DNA of 13,028 nucleotides from Candidatus Omnitrophota bacterium. Its GTDB lineage: Bacteria > Ratteibacteria > UBA8468 > MWAK01. Position numbers and translations under genes: made by a program. The stretch is taken from NCBI GenBank assembly GCA_026387085.1, contig JAPLMK010000012.1, forward strand, positions 912 through 13,939, given 5' to 3'. A model generated the notes under the pieces. That model was given only the letters and a program-made list of their open reading frames with translations. It did not search any database and had not been told where the DNA came from. Positions 1 through 6,321 of this stretch are shown piece by piece; within the stretch, counting starts at the first letter, position 1, and each line of letters starts with the position of its first letter.

Positions 1-6
1 TCTTGC

Positions 7-35
7 TTGATTTAAACTTGTGACAATGCTACTAT
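7..35 (+). promoter_or_regulatory. candidate sigma70-type promoter for the 49-780 gene
   Basis: TTGATT (7-12) and TACTAT (30-35) are separated by 17 nt, each matching four of six consensus bases, and sit just ahead of the ATG at 49. The implied leader is very short, and no Shine-Dalgarno sequence is visible before that ATG. The call rests only on spacing and base matches. Confidence 0.3.
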
Positions 36-48
36 TTTAATTAATAAT

Positions 49-780
49 ATGAAACCAGAGATAATTATTCCGTTTGTGATGATTGATATTTTTGCGACGA
101 TAATGATCTTAAGTTTTGTTGTGGCAAGGAACCGGAGCGGAAAAGAAGCCGGGAAGATGGCGGAAATAGCAATCGGAATAAAGGGCCGGTTGAAGAAATC
201 CCTGTTCATGTCTCCTGTCATAGAAGTTAGCGACCAGGGTTCGCCCATGGTGATTAGTTATTTTTGCGGAGGCAGTAAGAGCGGTCCGCCGCACCTGGAT
301 GTTTCCCTGGTTAAAAAACCGCCTTTTCGGCTTTTGCTTACCAAGGAAGGCGCGGTTCCGCAAATATTTAAGAAGGCAGGATTAATCAGGGAGATGGTTA
401 TCAACGTTCCGGATTTTGACAATAAATTCCTGATTCAGACCAGCGATAAGATGAAATGTTTGATGTACCTGTCGGATTACCGGAAGCGGGAGATTATTGA
501 AAGTCTTTACGCGGGCGGCTGGCAGGTTATTTTTGAAACAGACCGGTTAAAACTGAAAAGCACTTTCATAACCGAACTTGCGCCTGCCGGAGTAAAGGCG
601 CTTCCGAAATCAATCACGGTTCCGGGCCTAAGAGAAGTTTTTGCGGAAGGTTTAAAGGCGGCGAATTTTCTGCCGATACTGGATACGCTGACCGCCGAAT
701 ACATGTCCGGCATTCTGGAAAAACTCTACCGGCTCAGCGAAGGCTGGGCTGAGCGCGCGGATTCCCCTCCCAGTGAGTAA
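49..780 (+). CDS. membrane-anchored protein of unknown function
   Basis: I do not recognise this 243-residue protein. Residues about 5-26 are a hydrophobic, probably membrane-spanning helix with a short N-terminus, followed by a basic stretch (RNRSGKEAGK), so the rest probably faces the cytoplasm as a signal-anchor protein. Residues about 55-175 look like an alternating strand/helix soluble domain with DNKFLIQTSDKMKCLMYLSDYRKREIIE split by a turn near 134. That pattern vaguely recalls DUF3137-like membrane proteins, but the resemblance is weak. The C-terminal third is helical. The start at 49 lacks a ribosome binding site; ATGs at 79 or 157 are alternatives, though 49 keeps the whole hydrophobic segment. 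Coding is supported by length, CCGG-rich codon use like the neighbours, and lack of a competing frame. It is the only plus-strand gene in the left part and converges on the dehydrogenase gene across a long gap. Confidence 0.72.
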   Translation: MKPEIIIPFVMIDIFATIMILSFVVARNRSGKEAGKMAEIAIGIKGRLKKSLFMSPVIEVSDQGSPMVISYFCGGSKSGPPHLDVSLVKKPPFRLLLTKEGAVPQIFKKAGLIREMVINVPDFDNKFLIQTSDKMKCLMYLSDYRKREIIESLYAGGWQVIFETDRLKLKSTFITELAPAGVKALPKSITVPGLREVFAEGLKAANFLPILDTLTAEYMSGILEKLYRLSEGWAERADSPPSE

Positions 781-798
781 TTATTAAATAACACAAAA

Positions 799-816
799 AC
801 ACAATTATATAATTAT
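799..816. repeat. 18-nt repeat, copy 1, containing palindrome AATTATATAATT
   Basis: ACACAATTATATAATTAT at 799-816 is identical to 3926-3943 next to the ParA-RHH cassette. Its core AATTATATAATT (803-814) is a perfect 12-bp palindrome. The core occurs again at 827-838, 24 bp further on, so two of the three copies in the window form a cluster here. The AT-rich composition raises the chance rate, but an 18-nt identity within one window is still unlikely by chance. Confidence 0.6.
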
Positions 817-848
817 TGAATTACATAATTATATAATTCAATAATTAT
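809..848. repeat. AT-rich inverted repeat, 15-bp arms, 10-nt spacer
   Basis: The arm ATAATTATTGAATTA (809-823) is the exact reverse complement of 834-848, with CATAATTATA between. It lies 28 nt after the stop codon of the 49-780 gene. RNA from either strand could form a 15-bp stem, but it is almost all A-U and has no following U tract, so it is not a classical intrinsic terminator. It overlaps the second AATTATATAATT palindrome (827-838). A protein-binding cluster or cruciform is an alternative reading. Confidence 0.65.
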
Positions 849-1252
849 TTAATTGGGTGTTATTGGCAGGCGCAAGCTTGTTCCGTCGAAATTACTATTT
901 CTAACCGGGTCTGCCTGGCGGTTAAGGGAGGGGCGCTATTTCCGCCCGAGGCGGGCGACTACACTGTGTGATCTCTATTAATGTCTGTAACTGCTCTTGT
1001 TTTATCTCCGCCCTTTAATTCCGCGTTTAATAGTTTTCAACTTATCCTTCTGCATCTGCTTTCTTTCTCTTACCAGCCGCGAAACATTCTTCTGCCTCCT
1101 GGTGATGCATTGTTTGGCCATGGTTACATGTTACCACCGGGTCCGGGTATGGTCAAGAAAGCAGGGCAGGGGGGTAGGGGAGTCAAGGCGTAAAATTTTT
1201 GTTTTTGCTGAAGTTACGCGGATATAGCTTGCGGGACGGACAAAAAAGAGGC

Positions 1253-1278
1253 GAAAGCCGTGGTAGACAACGGTTTTC
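1253..1278. other. hairpin with 9-bp stem in the gene-free stretch
   Basis: GAAAGCCGT (1253-1261) pairs with ACGGTTTTC (1270-1278), leaving an 8-nt loop and one G-U pair when read on the plus strand. An alternative pairing, AAGCCG (1255-1260) with CGGCTT (1278-1283), uses overlapping bases, so two mutually exclusive folds are possible. No U tract follows. Function unknown; it may be incidental. Confidence 0.35.
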
Positions 1279-2090
1279 GGCTTAAAATCATGGAAAATTT
1301 TTCCGGCGCCAAACCCTCCGGAATGAGCGAAAATCGAAGAAAAGGCGGTTTTAAGGGCAAAAAACGGATCGGGTGGGGTTGACGTACCAGTCCGGAGTTA
1401 AAGTGTTTCCTTGAAATAGGATGTTTTCGGGAGTTTTAGCAAAAACCATCATCCGGTCCGGACCATTCGTTTTAAGGGAAAAAAAATAGCGGACCTTAAT
1501 TTTTTGCCTGGCAGCACAGATTATTCATTACTGTTTTAGTAGTGATTACCCGCCTCTCTTTCTCCGAAAATTTGTCCCGGAAGCCTGATTTTAACTTTTT
1601 TAATGCTCTAAAAAACTATAAATAACGGTAGTTAAATTATTGAAAATCAACAAAATAAATTTATATTTTATATTTATCCGAACCCGTACTATACATGACC
1701 CGGTAATTTTTCAAGCAAGATTACGGCGGAAAACCGCGATTATAATGGTTCCGCAAACCTGGAATGGCTGTGTACGGCCGGAGAAAATGCGAGGGCCTCC
1801 TGGTTTTGTCTCTCGCGATATCAACAAATATTAGTGGTTGAAAATCAATTACATAAGCAGTATGAGCTAAGAATATGTGCTAACTGAAACCGAGGTGAAT
1901 CTGGGGTGGGATTTAACCTCAAAGAAGCTTGGATTGGCCCTGGACCCAGGAGGTTCCCGGAGAACGAAGTTAACATAAGATATATTATCCGACAATAGAT
2001 TCAGCAATCAAATAAGTCAATGATATACAACGATTTTATTGATTTGTTTACTTGCTGTTGATAACTAAAAGTGGTATTTCTTGGTTTGGG

Positions 2091-2126
2091 GCGGCATAAT
2101 TCGATTCAGGTGATTATTTATGCCGC
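2091..2126 (-). terminator. inverted repeat just downstream of the dehydrogenase gene
   Basis: GCGGCATAA (2091-2099) is the exact reverse complement of TTATGCCGC (2118-2126), with an 18-nt spacer. It begins 12 nt beyond the stop codon of the minus-strand dehydrogenase gene, the usual place for a terminator. In the minus-strand transcript the stem is followed by CCCCAAACC rather than uridines, so it is not a standard intrinsic terminator. It may protect the 3' end or act as a bidirectional barrier. The inverted repeat is certain; its role is inferred. Confidence 0.4.
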
Positions 2127-2138
2127 GATTAGTGAGGA

Positions 2139-3179
2139 TTAGGGCAGAATTACTACTTTAAGCGCTTTTCCTTCCTTTACCAGGTTCAGACCTTCGGTTA
2201 TCTTTTCCAGGGGCAGTTTGTGGGTTACAAACTTCCGGGCGTCAACCTGGCCGGAAGCGATCAGAGAAAGCGCCTCCTCGTATTCCGGACGGGCTGAGGC
2301 AAAAGCGCCGAAAACCCCCAGTTCCCGGTAATGGACGATGTTGGAATCGAAGTTTATGACGGAATCATCCTTAGGCAGCCCGCCAAAGAGGCTTATCCGG
2401 CCCCGGATGGCAGCCATTTTTAACGCTAATTCGTGGGTTATCTTAGCCGGATTAGCCGTGATAATAACATCGGCTCCCTCTCCGTTTGTCAGGTCCATAA
2501 CTTCCCGGACCGGGTCCTTTTCCGCGGAATTAATCAGGTGGTCAATCTTGACTACCCGGGCGGAATTGGCCAGTCGTTCGGAATTGATGTCAATTAAGAA
2601 GGTTTCGGTTGCGCCTTTTGCCCGAGCCAGTTCCAGGTGCATCAGCCCGATGGGTCCGGCGCCAAAGACTACGGCCCGGTCGCCTTGCTGGATATTAAGA
2701 AATGTTTGGGCGTTAAGCGCGCAGGAAAGCGGCTCTACTACCGCGCCTTCTTCGAAACTTATCGAAGCCGGTAGTTTGATAATGGTATTCTGGGCTACGC
2801 TTTCTGCCGGAATTTTGATATATTCGGCAAATCCGCCCGGGTAGAAATAACCCAGCGCTTCGGCTTTAGCGCAGATATTTTCACGGCCGGCTCTACAAAG
2901 ACGGCATTTTCCGCAGCCGACCGAAGTAACTACGGTTACCGGTTCGCCGGCTGAAATATTGCTGACCCCCTCCCCTACTTCGCAAATGATGCCGGCGATT
3001 TCGTGGCCGATTACCTGGGGCGGCTTTACTTTCTTGTGTCCGGAACGGTAGGTGCGCAGGTCGGTGCCGCAAATAGCGCAAGCCTTAACCTTTATGACCA
3101 CTTCTCCTTTTTCGGCTTTCGGGGTTGGTATTTCCCTGATTTCCATCTGTTCCGGACCTAAAAAGAGAGCTGCTTTCAT
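2139..3179 (-). CDS. zinc-dependent medium-chain alcohol/polyol dehydrogenase
   Basis: Full-length (346 aa) member of the zinc-containing medium-chain dehydrogenase family (sorbitol, threonine and alcohol dehydrogenases). Expected catalytic zinc ligands are present: Cys37 (ICGTD), His59-Glu60 (GHE) and Glu149 (EPLSC). The structural zinc lobe has Cys89, 92, 95 and 103. The Rossmann fold shows GAGPIG at 173-178, and Asp197 at the end of the next strand suggests preference for NAD(H) over NADP(H). The ATG overlaps the aldolase stop codon (TAATG), and AAAGGAG stands just upstream, so the two genes are translationally coupled. Substrate is not readable from the sequence. With an aldolase partner, a plausible job is reduction of an aldolase product such as lactaldehyde or another short aldehyde, or oxidation of a polyol that feeds the aldolase. 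Threonine or iditol dehydrogenase activity is not excluded. Confidence 0.93.
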   Translation of the reverse strand: MKAALFLGPEQMEIREIPTPKAEKGEVVIKVKACAICGTDLRTYRSGHKKVKPPQVIGHEIAGIICEVGEGVSNISAGEPVTVVTSVGCGKCRLCRAGRENICAKAEALGYFYPGGFAEYIKIPAESVAQNTIIKLPASISFEEGAVVEPLSCALNAQTFLNIQQGDRAVVFGAGPIGLMHLELARAKGATETFLIDINSERLANSARVVKIDHLINSAEKDPVREVMDLTNGEGADVIITANPAKITHELALKMAAIRGRISLFGGLPKDDSVINFDSNIVHYRELGVFGAFASARPEYEEALSLIASGQVDARKFVTHKLPLEKITEGLNLVKEGKALKVVILP

Positions 3180-3880
3180 TATTTTTTCTCCTTTGGTTGC
3201 CGTAGCTTTAGCGAAGGCGACCCTTTTAAGAGCAACTTACGATAGTCTTCCGCTTCCATATTCTCAATCCCGATTACCTCGGACGGGCTCAAATAGCGCG
3301 GTTTCTTTCCGACCGAGAGCATTGTCATTAGGAATCGGGCCGAATCTTCCAGCAGAAGGCTTCGGTAGTAGGCTTCTTTCATGTTTTCCCCGACGGTTAC
3401 CGCGCCGTGATTTTTAAGCAAAACGGCGTTATGTCCCTTTCTTAGTTCCCGGACAACGGCTTCCCGTAACTCTTCCCCGCCGGGCACGATGTAGTCAAGC
3501 ACCGGGGCTTCCGGCCCGATCAGGGCCACGAAATCCGGGAAAAGCCCTTTAAATTGTATCCCGGCCGTAGCCAGGGCGGTTGCCAGTATCGGATGGGTAT
3601 GTATGACTGTTTTGACATCTTTACGCGCCAGGTAGCAGCCCAGGTGCATCGATATTTCACAAGTCGGCCGCAGGCCGTTATCTTTACCGATTCGCTTGCC
3701 GTTTTTGAGGTTGACCACAACCCAGTCCTGCGGTTTGATTTCAGCTAGGCTGAACCCGCTGGGCGAGAGAAAAACCGCATCCCCTTCCCGGGCGCTGATA
3801 TTTCCGCCGGGCCCGGTTGTCAGGCCCTTTTCCACCAACAATTTTCCGTAACAACTCAGTTCGTCCGTGATCTGGGCCAT
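3179..3880 (-). CDS. class II aldolase/adducin family, fuculose-1-phosphate aldolase-like
   Basis: A 233-residue cytoplasmic zinc aldolase of the FucA/RhaD/AraD class. The phosphate-binding region TTGPGGNISAR (21-31) and SPSG (39-42), the catalytic Glu75 (CEISMH) and zinc ligands His94, His96 (HTHP) and His158 (NHG) match FucA's Glu73, His92, His94 and His155 in spacing. Such enzymes split a ketose 1-phosphate into dihydroxyacetone phosphate and an aldehyde. No sugar kinase or isomerase lies nearby, so the substrate is open: fuculose-1-phosphate, 5-deoxyribulose-1-phosphate (DHAP shunt) or a related sugar. Residues after about 205 are a basic tail (KLRQPKEKK). The start ATG has AAAGGA only two bases upstream, closer than usual. 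The gene probably begins its own unit downstream of the RHH gene, 96 nt away, and is coupled to the dehydrogenase. Confidence 0.9.
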   Translation of the reverse strand: MAQITDELSCYGKLLVEKGLTTGPGGNISAREGDAVFLSPSGFSLAEIKPQDWVVVNLKNGKRIGKDNGLRPTCEISMHLGCYLARKDVKTVIHTHPILATALATAGIQFKGLFPDFVALIGPEAPVLDYIVPGGEELREAVVRELRKGHNAVLLKNHGAVTVGENMKEAYYRSLLLEDSARFLMTMLSVGKKPRYLSPSEVIGIENMEAEDYRKLLLKGSPSLKLRQPKEKK

Positions 3881-3925
3881 TTTCCTTTAGCGTTGTTTTT
3901 AATTGCGGTTATATTTAGTTTAATT

Positions 3926-3943
3926 ACACAATTATATAATTAT
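3926..3943. repeat. 18-nt repeat, copy 2, beside the ParA-RHH cassette
   Basis: Identical to 799-816 and containing the perfect palindrome AATTATATAATT (3930-3941). It lies in the 96-bp gap between the RHH gene and the aldolase gene, where an aldolase promoter would also be expected; TATAAT-like words occur within it on the minus strand. RHH partition proteins often bind short AT-rich repeats close to their own genes. An operator or centromere-like role is therefore plausible but unproven. Confidence 0.55.
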
Positions 3944-3976
3944 ACAATAGAACAGTTACCGTAACTTACCTTCGGT

Positions 3977-4222
3977 CTATTTCTGTTTCAGAAACTGTTT
4001 AACGGCCTCTTCGATAACGTGGGAAATTCTCGGGAACTCTTTCCGGTTCTTTACCTGGAATTCCCGCATGCGGTCAATTACGGAAGCCGAGAGGTAAAAA
4101 TGGGCGTGGACTTTTTCGGCGTCCGCGCCTGTTTTTTTGGCCGGGCCGACCGCCGAAATAATTGTCCGGCCCTGCCCTTTCTTCAGGCCTTCCATTAATC
4201 CGGTCAACTGTTTGTTTGCCAT
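3977..4222 (-). CDS. small ribbon-helix-helix DNA-binding protein, ParG-like partner of ParA
   Basis: An 81-residue basic protein. The C-terminal half fits a ribbon-helix-helix fold: strand about 37-45 (KVHAHFYLS), helix about 46-58 and helix about 65-79 (ISHVIEEAVKQFL). The N-terminal 35 residues look flexible and basic with Arg19 (GQGRT); in plasmid protein ParG a flexible tail with an arginine at the same number stimulates the partner ATPase, so this resemblance is suggestive only. I chose ATG at 4222 over an upstream in-frame GUG/AUG-type start at 4285 because AGGGAG at 4229-4234 stands six bases before it and the longer version would lie inside parA. The ATG overlaps the parA stop (TAATG), so the pair is coupled. 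Likely role: site-specific DNA binding and ParA regulation, possibly at the AATTATATAATT palindrome just downstream. A CopG-type repressor is the alternative. Confidence 0.8.
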   Translation of the reverse strand: MANKQLTGLMEGLKKGQGRTIISAVGPAKKTGADAEKVHAHFYLSASVIDRMREFQVKNRKEFPRISHVIEEAVKQFLKQK

Positions 4223-4980
4223 TATTTGCTCCCTTTCTTTTTCTCGACCCTTTTCAGAACTTCGCGGCCCAGTGTCCGGAAACATTTTTCTACCCGGGAA
4301 ACATCCCCCTTGATTTTCCAGACGGGAACGCCCATGATCAGCGCTTCTTTTACTTTGGTTGAGTTTGGGATGACGGTGGAAAAAAGGAGTTTCTTGTACT
4401 CTTCGTCCAGGTGCTCCTGAATCGCCCTGGAGGAGCGGTGAAACTTGGTAAAGGATGAAAGAACTACGCCCAGCAGTTTCGGGCTTTTGGTTACCCCGGA
4501 GAGTTCCTTTAGAGAATTTTGCAGGTCGGTCAGCGCCCGGATGGCATAGATGGAGACGTCCTCCGGAGCGATGACGAAGTTAGCGGCGGTAAGAGCGTTG
4601 ACCGTAAAAAGCCCCAGAGACGGCGGCGTATCGATCAGGAGGATGTCGAACTCCCGGGTCGAATCCAACCAGGATTTAAGGCAGAAATAATTTTTAAGGC
4701 TCAGATCTTTTTCGTGGACGGACAGGCTGATATCCGAGGCCGCGAGATAAATTCCGCTTTCGGTGCGTATCACCTCTGGTTTCTTCTTTCGGAATACGGC
4801 GGAAACCAGTGATTTTTCCGGTATTCCTTCCGGACAGAAGGAACTGGAGAGGTTTCCCTGGGGGTCCATATCCACGCATAAAACCTTCTTTCCTTGTCCG
4901 GCCCAGACGTGGGCCAGGTGAAACACGATGGTTGTTTTACCGACGCCGCCCTTCTGGTTTGCCACGCTGATTTTAATCAT
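4222..4980 (-). CDS. ParA-family (type Ib-like) partition/positioning ATPase
   Basis: A 252-residue ParA/MinD-superfamily ATPase without an N-terminal helix-turn-helix domain. It shows the deviant Walker A KGGVGKTT (10-17) with signature Lys10, switch I DMDPQGN (37-43) and Walker B LLIDTPPS with Asp117. Small ParA followed directly by a small RHH protein is the arrangement of type Ib partition loci (ParF-ParG), usually on plasmids; the chromosomal Soj-Spo0J pair uses a large ParB instead. Here the pair sits between tyrS and a metabolic gene pair, so it looks chromosomal, whether an orphan cargo-positioning system or a remnant of an integrated plasmid. The start has GAGGT four bases upstream. 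The 44-bp gap to tyrS is AT-rich, and its end regions CCATA/TATGG (5006-5030) form a weak dyad that might hold an operator. Confidence 0.92.
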   Translation of the reverse strand: MIKISVANQKGGVGKTTIVFHLAHVWAGQGKKVLCVDMDPQGNLSSSFCPEGIPEKSLVSAVFRKKKPEVIRTESGIYLAASDISLSVHEKDLSLKNYFCLKSWLDSTREFDILLIDTPPSLGLFTVNALTAANFVIAPEDVSIYAIRALTDLQNSLKELSGVTKSPKLLGVVLSSFTKFHRSSRAIQEHLDEEYKKLLFSTVIPNSTKVKEALIMGVPVWKIKGDVSRVEKCFRTLGREVLKRVEKKKGSK

Positions 4981-5024
4981 TTCGACCTCGCATTGTTTAA
5001 AGGAACCATATCATAATATATCAA

Positions 5025-6230
5025 TTATGGTTTTTGTTTATAGACCAGTTTCAGGAAAAGCAACTTTCCCACCTTGATGGTATAGCTGTTGGGTGGCTCC
5101 AATATGAATTCGCCGTCAATTACTTTTGCCCCGTTCACTTTAATGCCTCCGTTTTTAAGAAGCCGTTTTCCTTCACTTATGCTGGGGATGAGGGAATTTA
5201 GGGCGAGCGTATGGATTATCTGCTGGAGTTTGTCGGCGGCGTGATAGCTCCACTCGGTTACTTCGGTCGGATCGTTTTTTTGGCTGAAGATGCGGTTGAA
5301 TTCGCTCTGCGCCAAACGGCCGGAATCTTTTCCGTGATAAAAGGAAGTGATTTCAAAGGCGAGCTGTTCTTTCGCTTCTTTGGGGTGGCCGGACAGAATC
5401 TCCTTTATCCCCTCTTCCGGAACGGAAGTCAAACACCGGAAGTACCGCTCCATCAGATTGTCCGGAATAGACATTATTTTTCCAAACATATCCCCGGCGG
5501 TTGCCGTAACGGGAATGTAATTTCCGTAGGTTTTGCTCATCTTGCGTATGCCGTCGGTTCCTTCCAGGATGGGCACGGTAATAACTACCTGTTTTTCCAT
5601 TCCGAACGCTTCCTGAAGGGTTCTTCCGGCCAGCAGGTTGAATTTCTGTTCGGTGGCGCCGATCTCCACGTCGCTTTTCAGGGCAACGGAATCGTAACCC
5701 TGAAGGAGCGGATAAAGGAATTCCTGCAGGGAAATCGGGTTGCCGTTCCGGTAGCGCTGGCTGAAATCATCTCGTTCCAGAATCTGGGCCACCGTGAAAG
5801 AAGAAGTCAGTTTAATCACGTCTTTGAAGTTCAGTTTTTCGAGCCAGGTGGAGTTGAGGACAAATTCGGTCTTTTCCAGGTCGAGTAATTTACTGGCCTG
5901 TTCCTGGTAGGTTTGCAGGTTTTGTTTTATTTCTTCGGGCGATAAAATGGGACGGGTTTCAATTCTTCCGGTCGGGTCGCCGATCAGGGCGGTGAAATCG
6001 CCTACCAGGAAGATTACCCGGTGGCCGAGGTTCTGGAAATCGCGCAGTTTGCGGATGGGGACCGAGTGGCCCAGGTGCAGTTCCGGCGCAGTCGGGTCGA
6101 TGCCGTACTTGATCCGTAGCGGTTGGTTCTTGGAAAGACTGCGTTTCAGTTTTTCCCGGAATTCCGTTTCCGGAATGATTTCCGTAACTCCCTGCCGGAT
6201 AACCGCCAGTTGTTTTTCTATTTCATTCAC
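5025..6230 (-). CDS. tyrS: tyrosyl-tRNA synthetase, TyrZ-like type
   Basis: Full-length (401 aa) class I aminoacyl-tRNA synthetase that charges tRNA-Tyr with tyrosine in the cytoplasm. The HIGH motif is HLGH (52-55) within YGIDPTAPELHLGH, the layout of the TyrZ-like branch. The tyrosine pocket region LQGYDSVALKSDVEIGATEQ spans about 176-195, in two parts. The KMSKS loop is KMSKT (230-234), with threonine in the last position, a conservative change. The C-terminal region about 335-395 is an S4-like RNA-binding domain (SEGKRLLKNGGIKVNGAKV). The start is GTG at 6230, supported by AAGGA seven bases upstream. Tgt ends 63 nt upstream and parA begins 44 nt downstream, so it may be co-transcribed or have its own promoter inside the tgt end. 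No T-box leader is visible. Confidence 0.96.
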   Translation of the reverse strand: MNEIEKQLAVIRQGVTEIIPETEFREKLKRSLSKNQPLRIKYGIDPTAPELHLGHSVPIRKLRDFQNLGHRVIFLVGDFTALIGDPTGRIETRPILSPEEIKQNLQTYQEQASKLLDLEKTEFVLNSTWLEKLNFKDVIKLTSSFTVAQILERDDFSQRYRNGNPISLQEFLYPLLQGYDSVALKSDVEIGATEQKFNLLAGRTLQEAFGMEKQVVITVPILEGTDGIRKMSKTYGNYIPVTATAGDMFGKIMSIPDNLMERYFRCLTSVPEEGIKEILSGHPKEAKEQLAFEITSFYHGKDSGRLAQSEFNRIFSQKNDPTEVTEWSYHAADKLQQIIHTLALNSLIPSISEGKRLLKNGGIKVNGAKVIDGEFILEPPNSYTIKVGKLLFLKLVYKQKP

Positions 6231-6237
6231 CGGGCGT

Positions 6238-6242
6238 TCCTT
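6238..6242 (-). promoter_or_regulatory. ribosome binding site that fixes the tyrS GTG start
   Basis: AAGGA in the minus-strand transcript, seven bases ahead of GTG at 6230. No ATG nearby in this frame has a comparable site, so the GTG start is preferred. Confidence 0.6.
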
Positions 6243-6292
6243 TTTGTGCTCTTGTGTAATTGTTTAATCTGGTATTTGAATCCTTCTTTTAT

Positions 6293-6321
6293 ATTATAAT
6301 CCGGAAGACCATTTTTCGCCA
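6293..6321 (-). promoter_or_regulatory. weak candidate promoter for tyrS at the tgt 3' end
   Basis: A perfect TATAAT (6293-6298 on the minus strand) overlaps the tgt stop codon. The -35 position, 17 nt away, reads TGGCGA and matches only three of six bases. Placement just before tyrS is the main support; it could equally be a chance AT-rich word. Confidence 0.25.

Larger units (their letters stand above)
781..2138. other. 1.36-kb stretch without a convincing gene, between convergent genes
   Basis: Both flanking genes end here, so the stretch needs no gene promoter. Open frames of 64-76 codons exist (981-1193, 997-1227, 1640-1834), but none has a ribosome binding site or a recognisable protein. 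I see no tRNA, no tmRNA, RNase P or SRP RNA signature, and no CRISPR repeats. What can be seen: AT-rich palindromes (803-848), a GC hairpin (942-954, CCGCC CGA GGCGG), a G-rich run (1164-1180), a 9-bp hairpin (1253-1278), a 10-bp palindrome GGTCCGGACC (1455-1464), and a 9-bp inverted repeat at 2091-2126. CCGG remains common, so the stretch has the composition of its surroundings. It could hold a structured RNA or a decayed gene. Confidence 0.6.

Noticed and set aside
1164..1180. G-rich run as a G-quadruplex
   Set aside because: The tracts GGG, GGGGGG and GGGG do not give four separated three-G tracts; at best a weak two-layer form.
981..1227. Two overlapping plus-strand open frames of 70 and 76 codons in the gene-free stretch
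   Set aside because: No ribosome binding site, no family resemblance, and they overlap each other in different frames; composition gives no support for coding.
1640..1834. A 64-codon plus-strand frame starting with TTG
   Set aside because: Non-standard start with no ribosome binding site and no recognisable domain.
1640..1848. The word TTGAAAATCAA at 1640-1650 and 1838-1848 as possible ends of a small element
   Set aside because: Only 11 bases in AT-rich DNA, in direct orientation, with no further flanking similarity or target duplication.
2091..2126. TTCGATTC as the T-loop of a tRNA gene
   Set aside because: No acceptor, D or anticodon arm can be fitted around it.
4223..4285. Longer version of the RHH protein starting at 4285
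   Set aside because: The added 21 residues are read inside the parA end and are low-complexity charged sequence; the ATG at 4222 has a well-spaced AGGGAG.
5006..5030. Dyad CCATA...TATGG upstream of parA as an autoregulatory operator
   Set aside because: Only the outer five positions are symmetrical; the rest is generic AT-rich sequence and differs from the AATTATATAATT palindrome.
5538..5542. KMSKT instead of KMSKS in tyrosyl-tRNA synthetase as a sign of an inactive paralog
   Set aside because: A conservative serine-to-threonine change in the last position; all other motifs and the length are normal.
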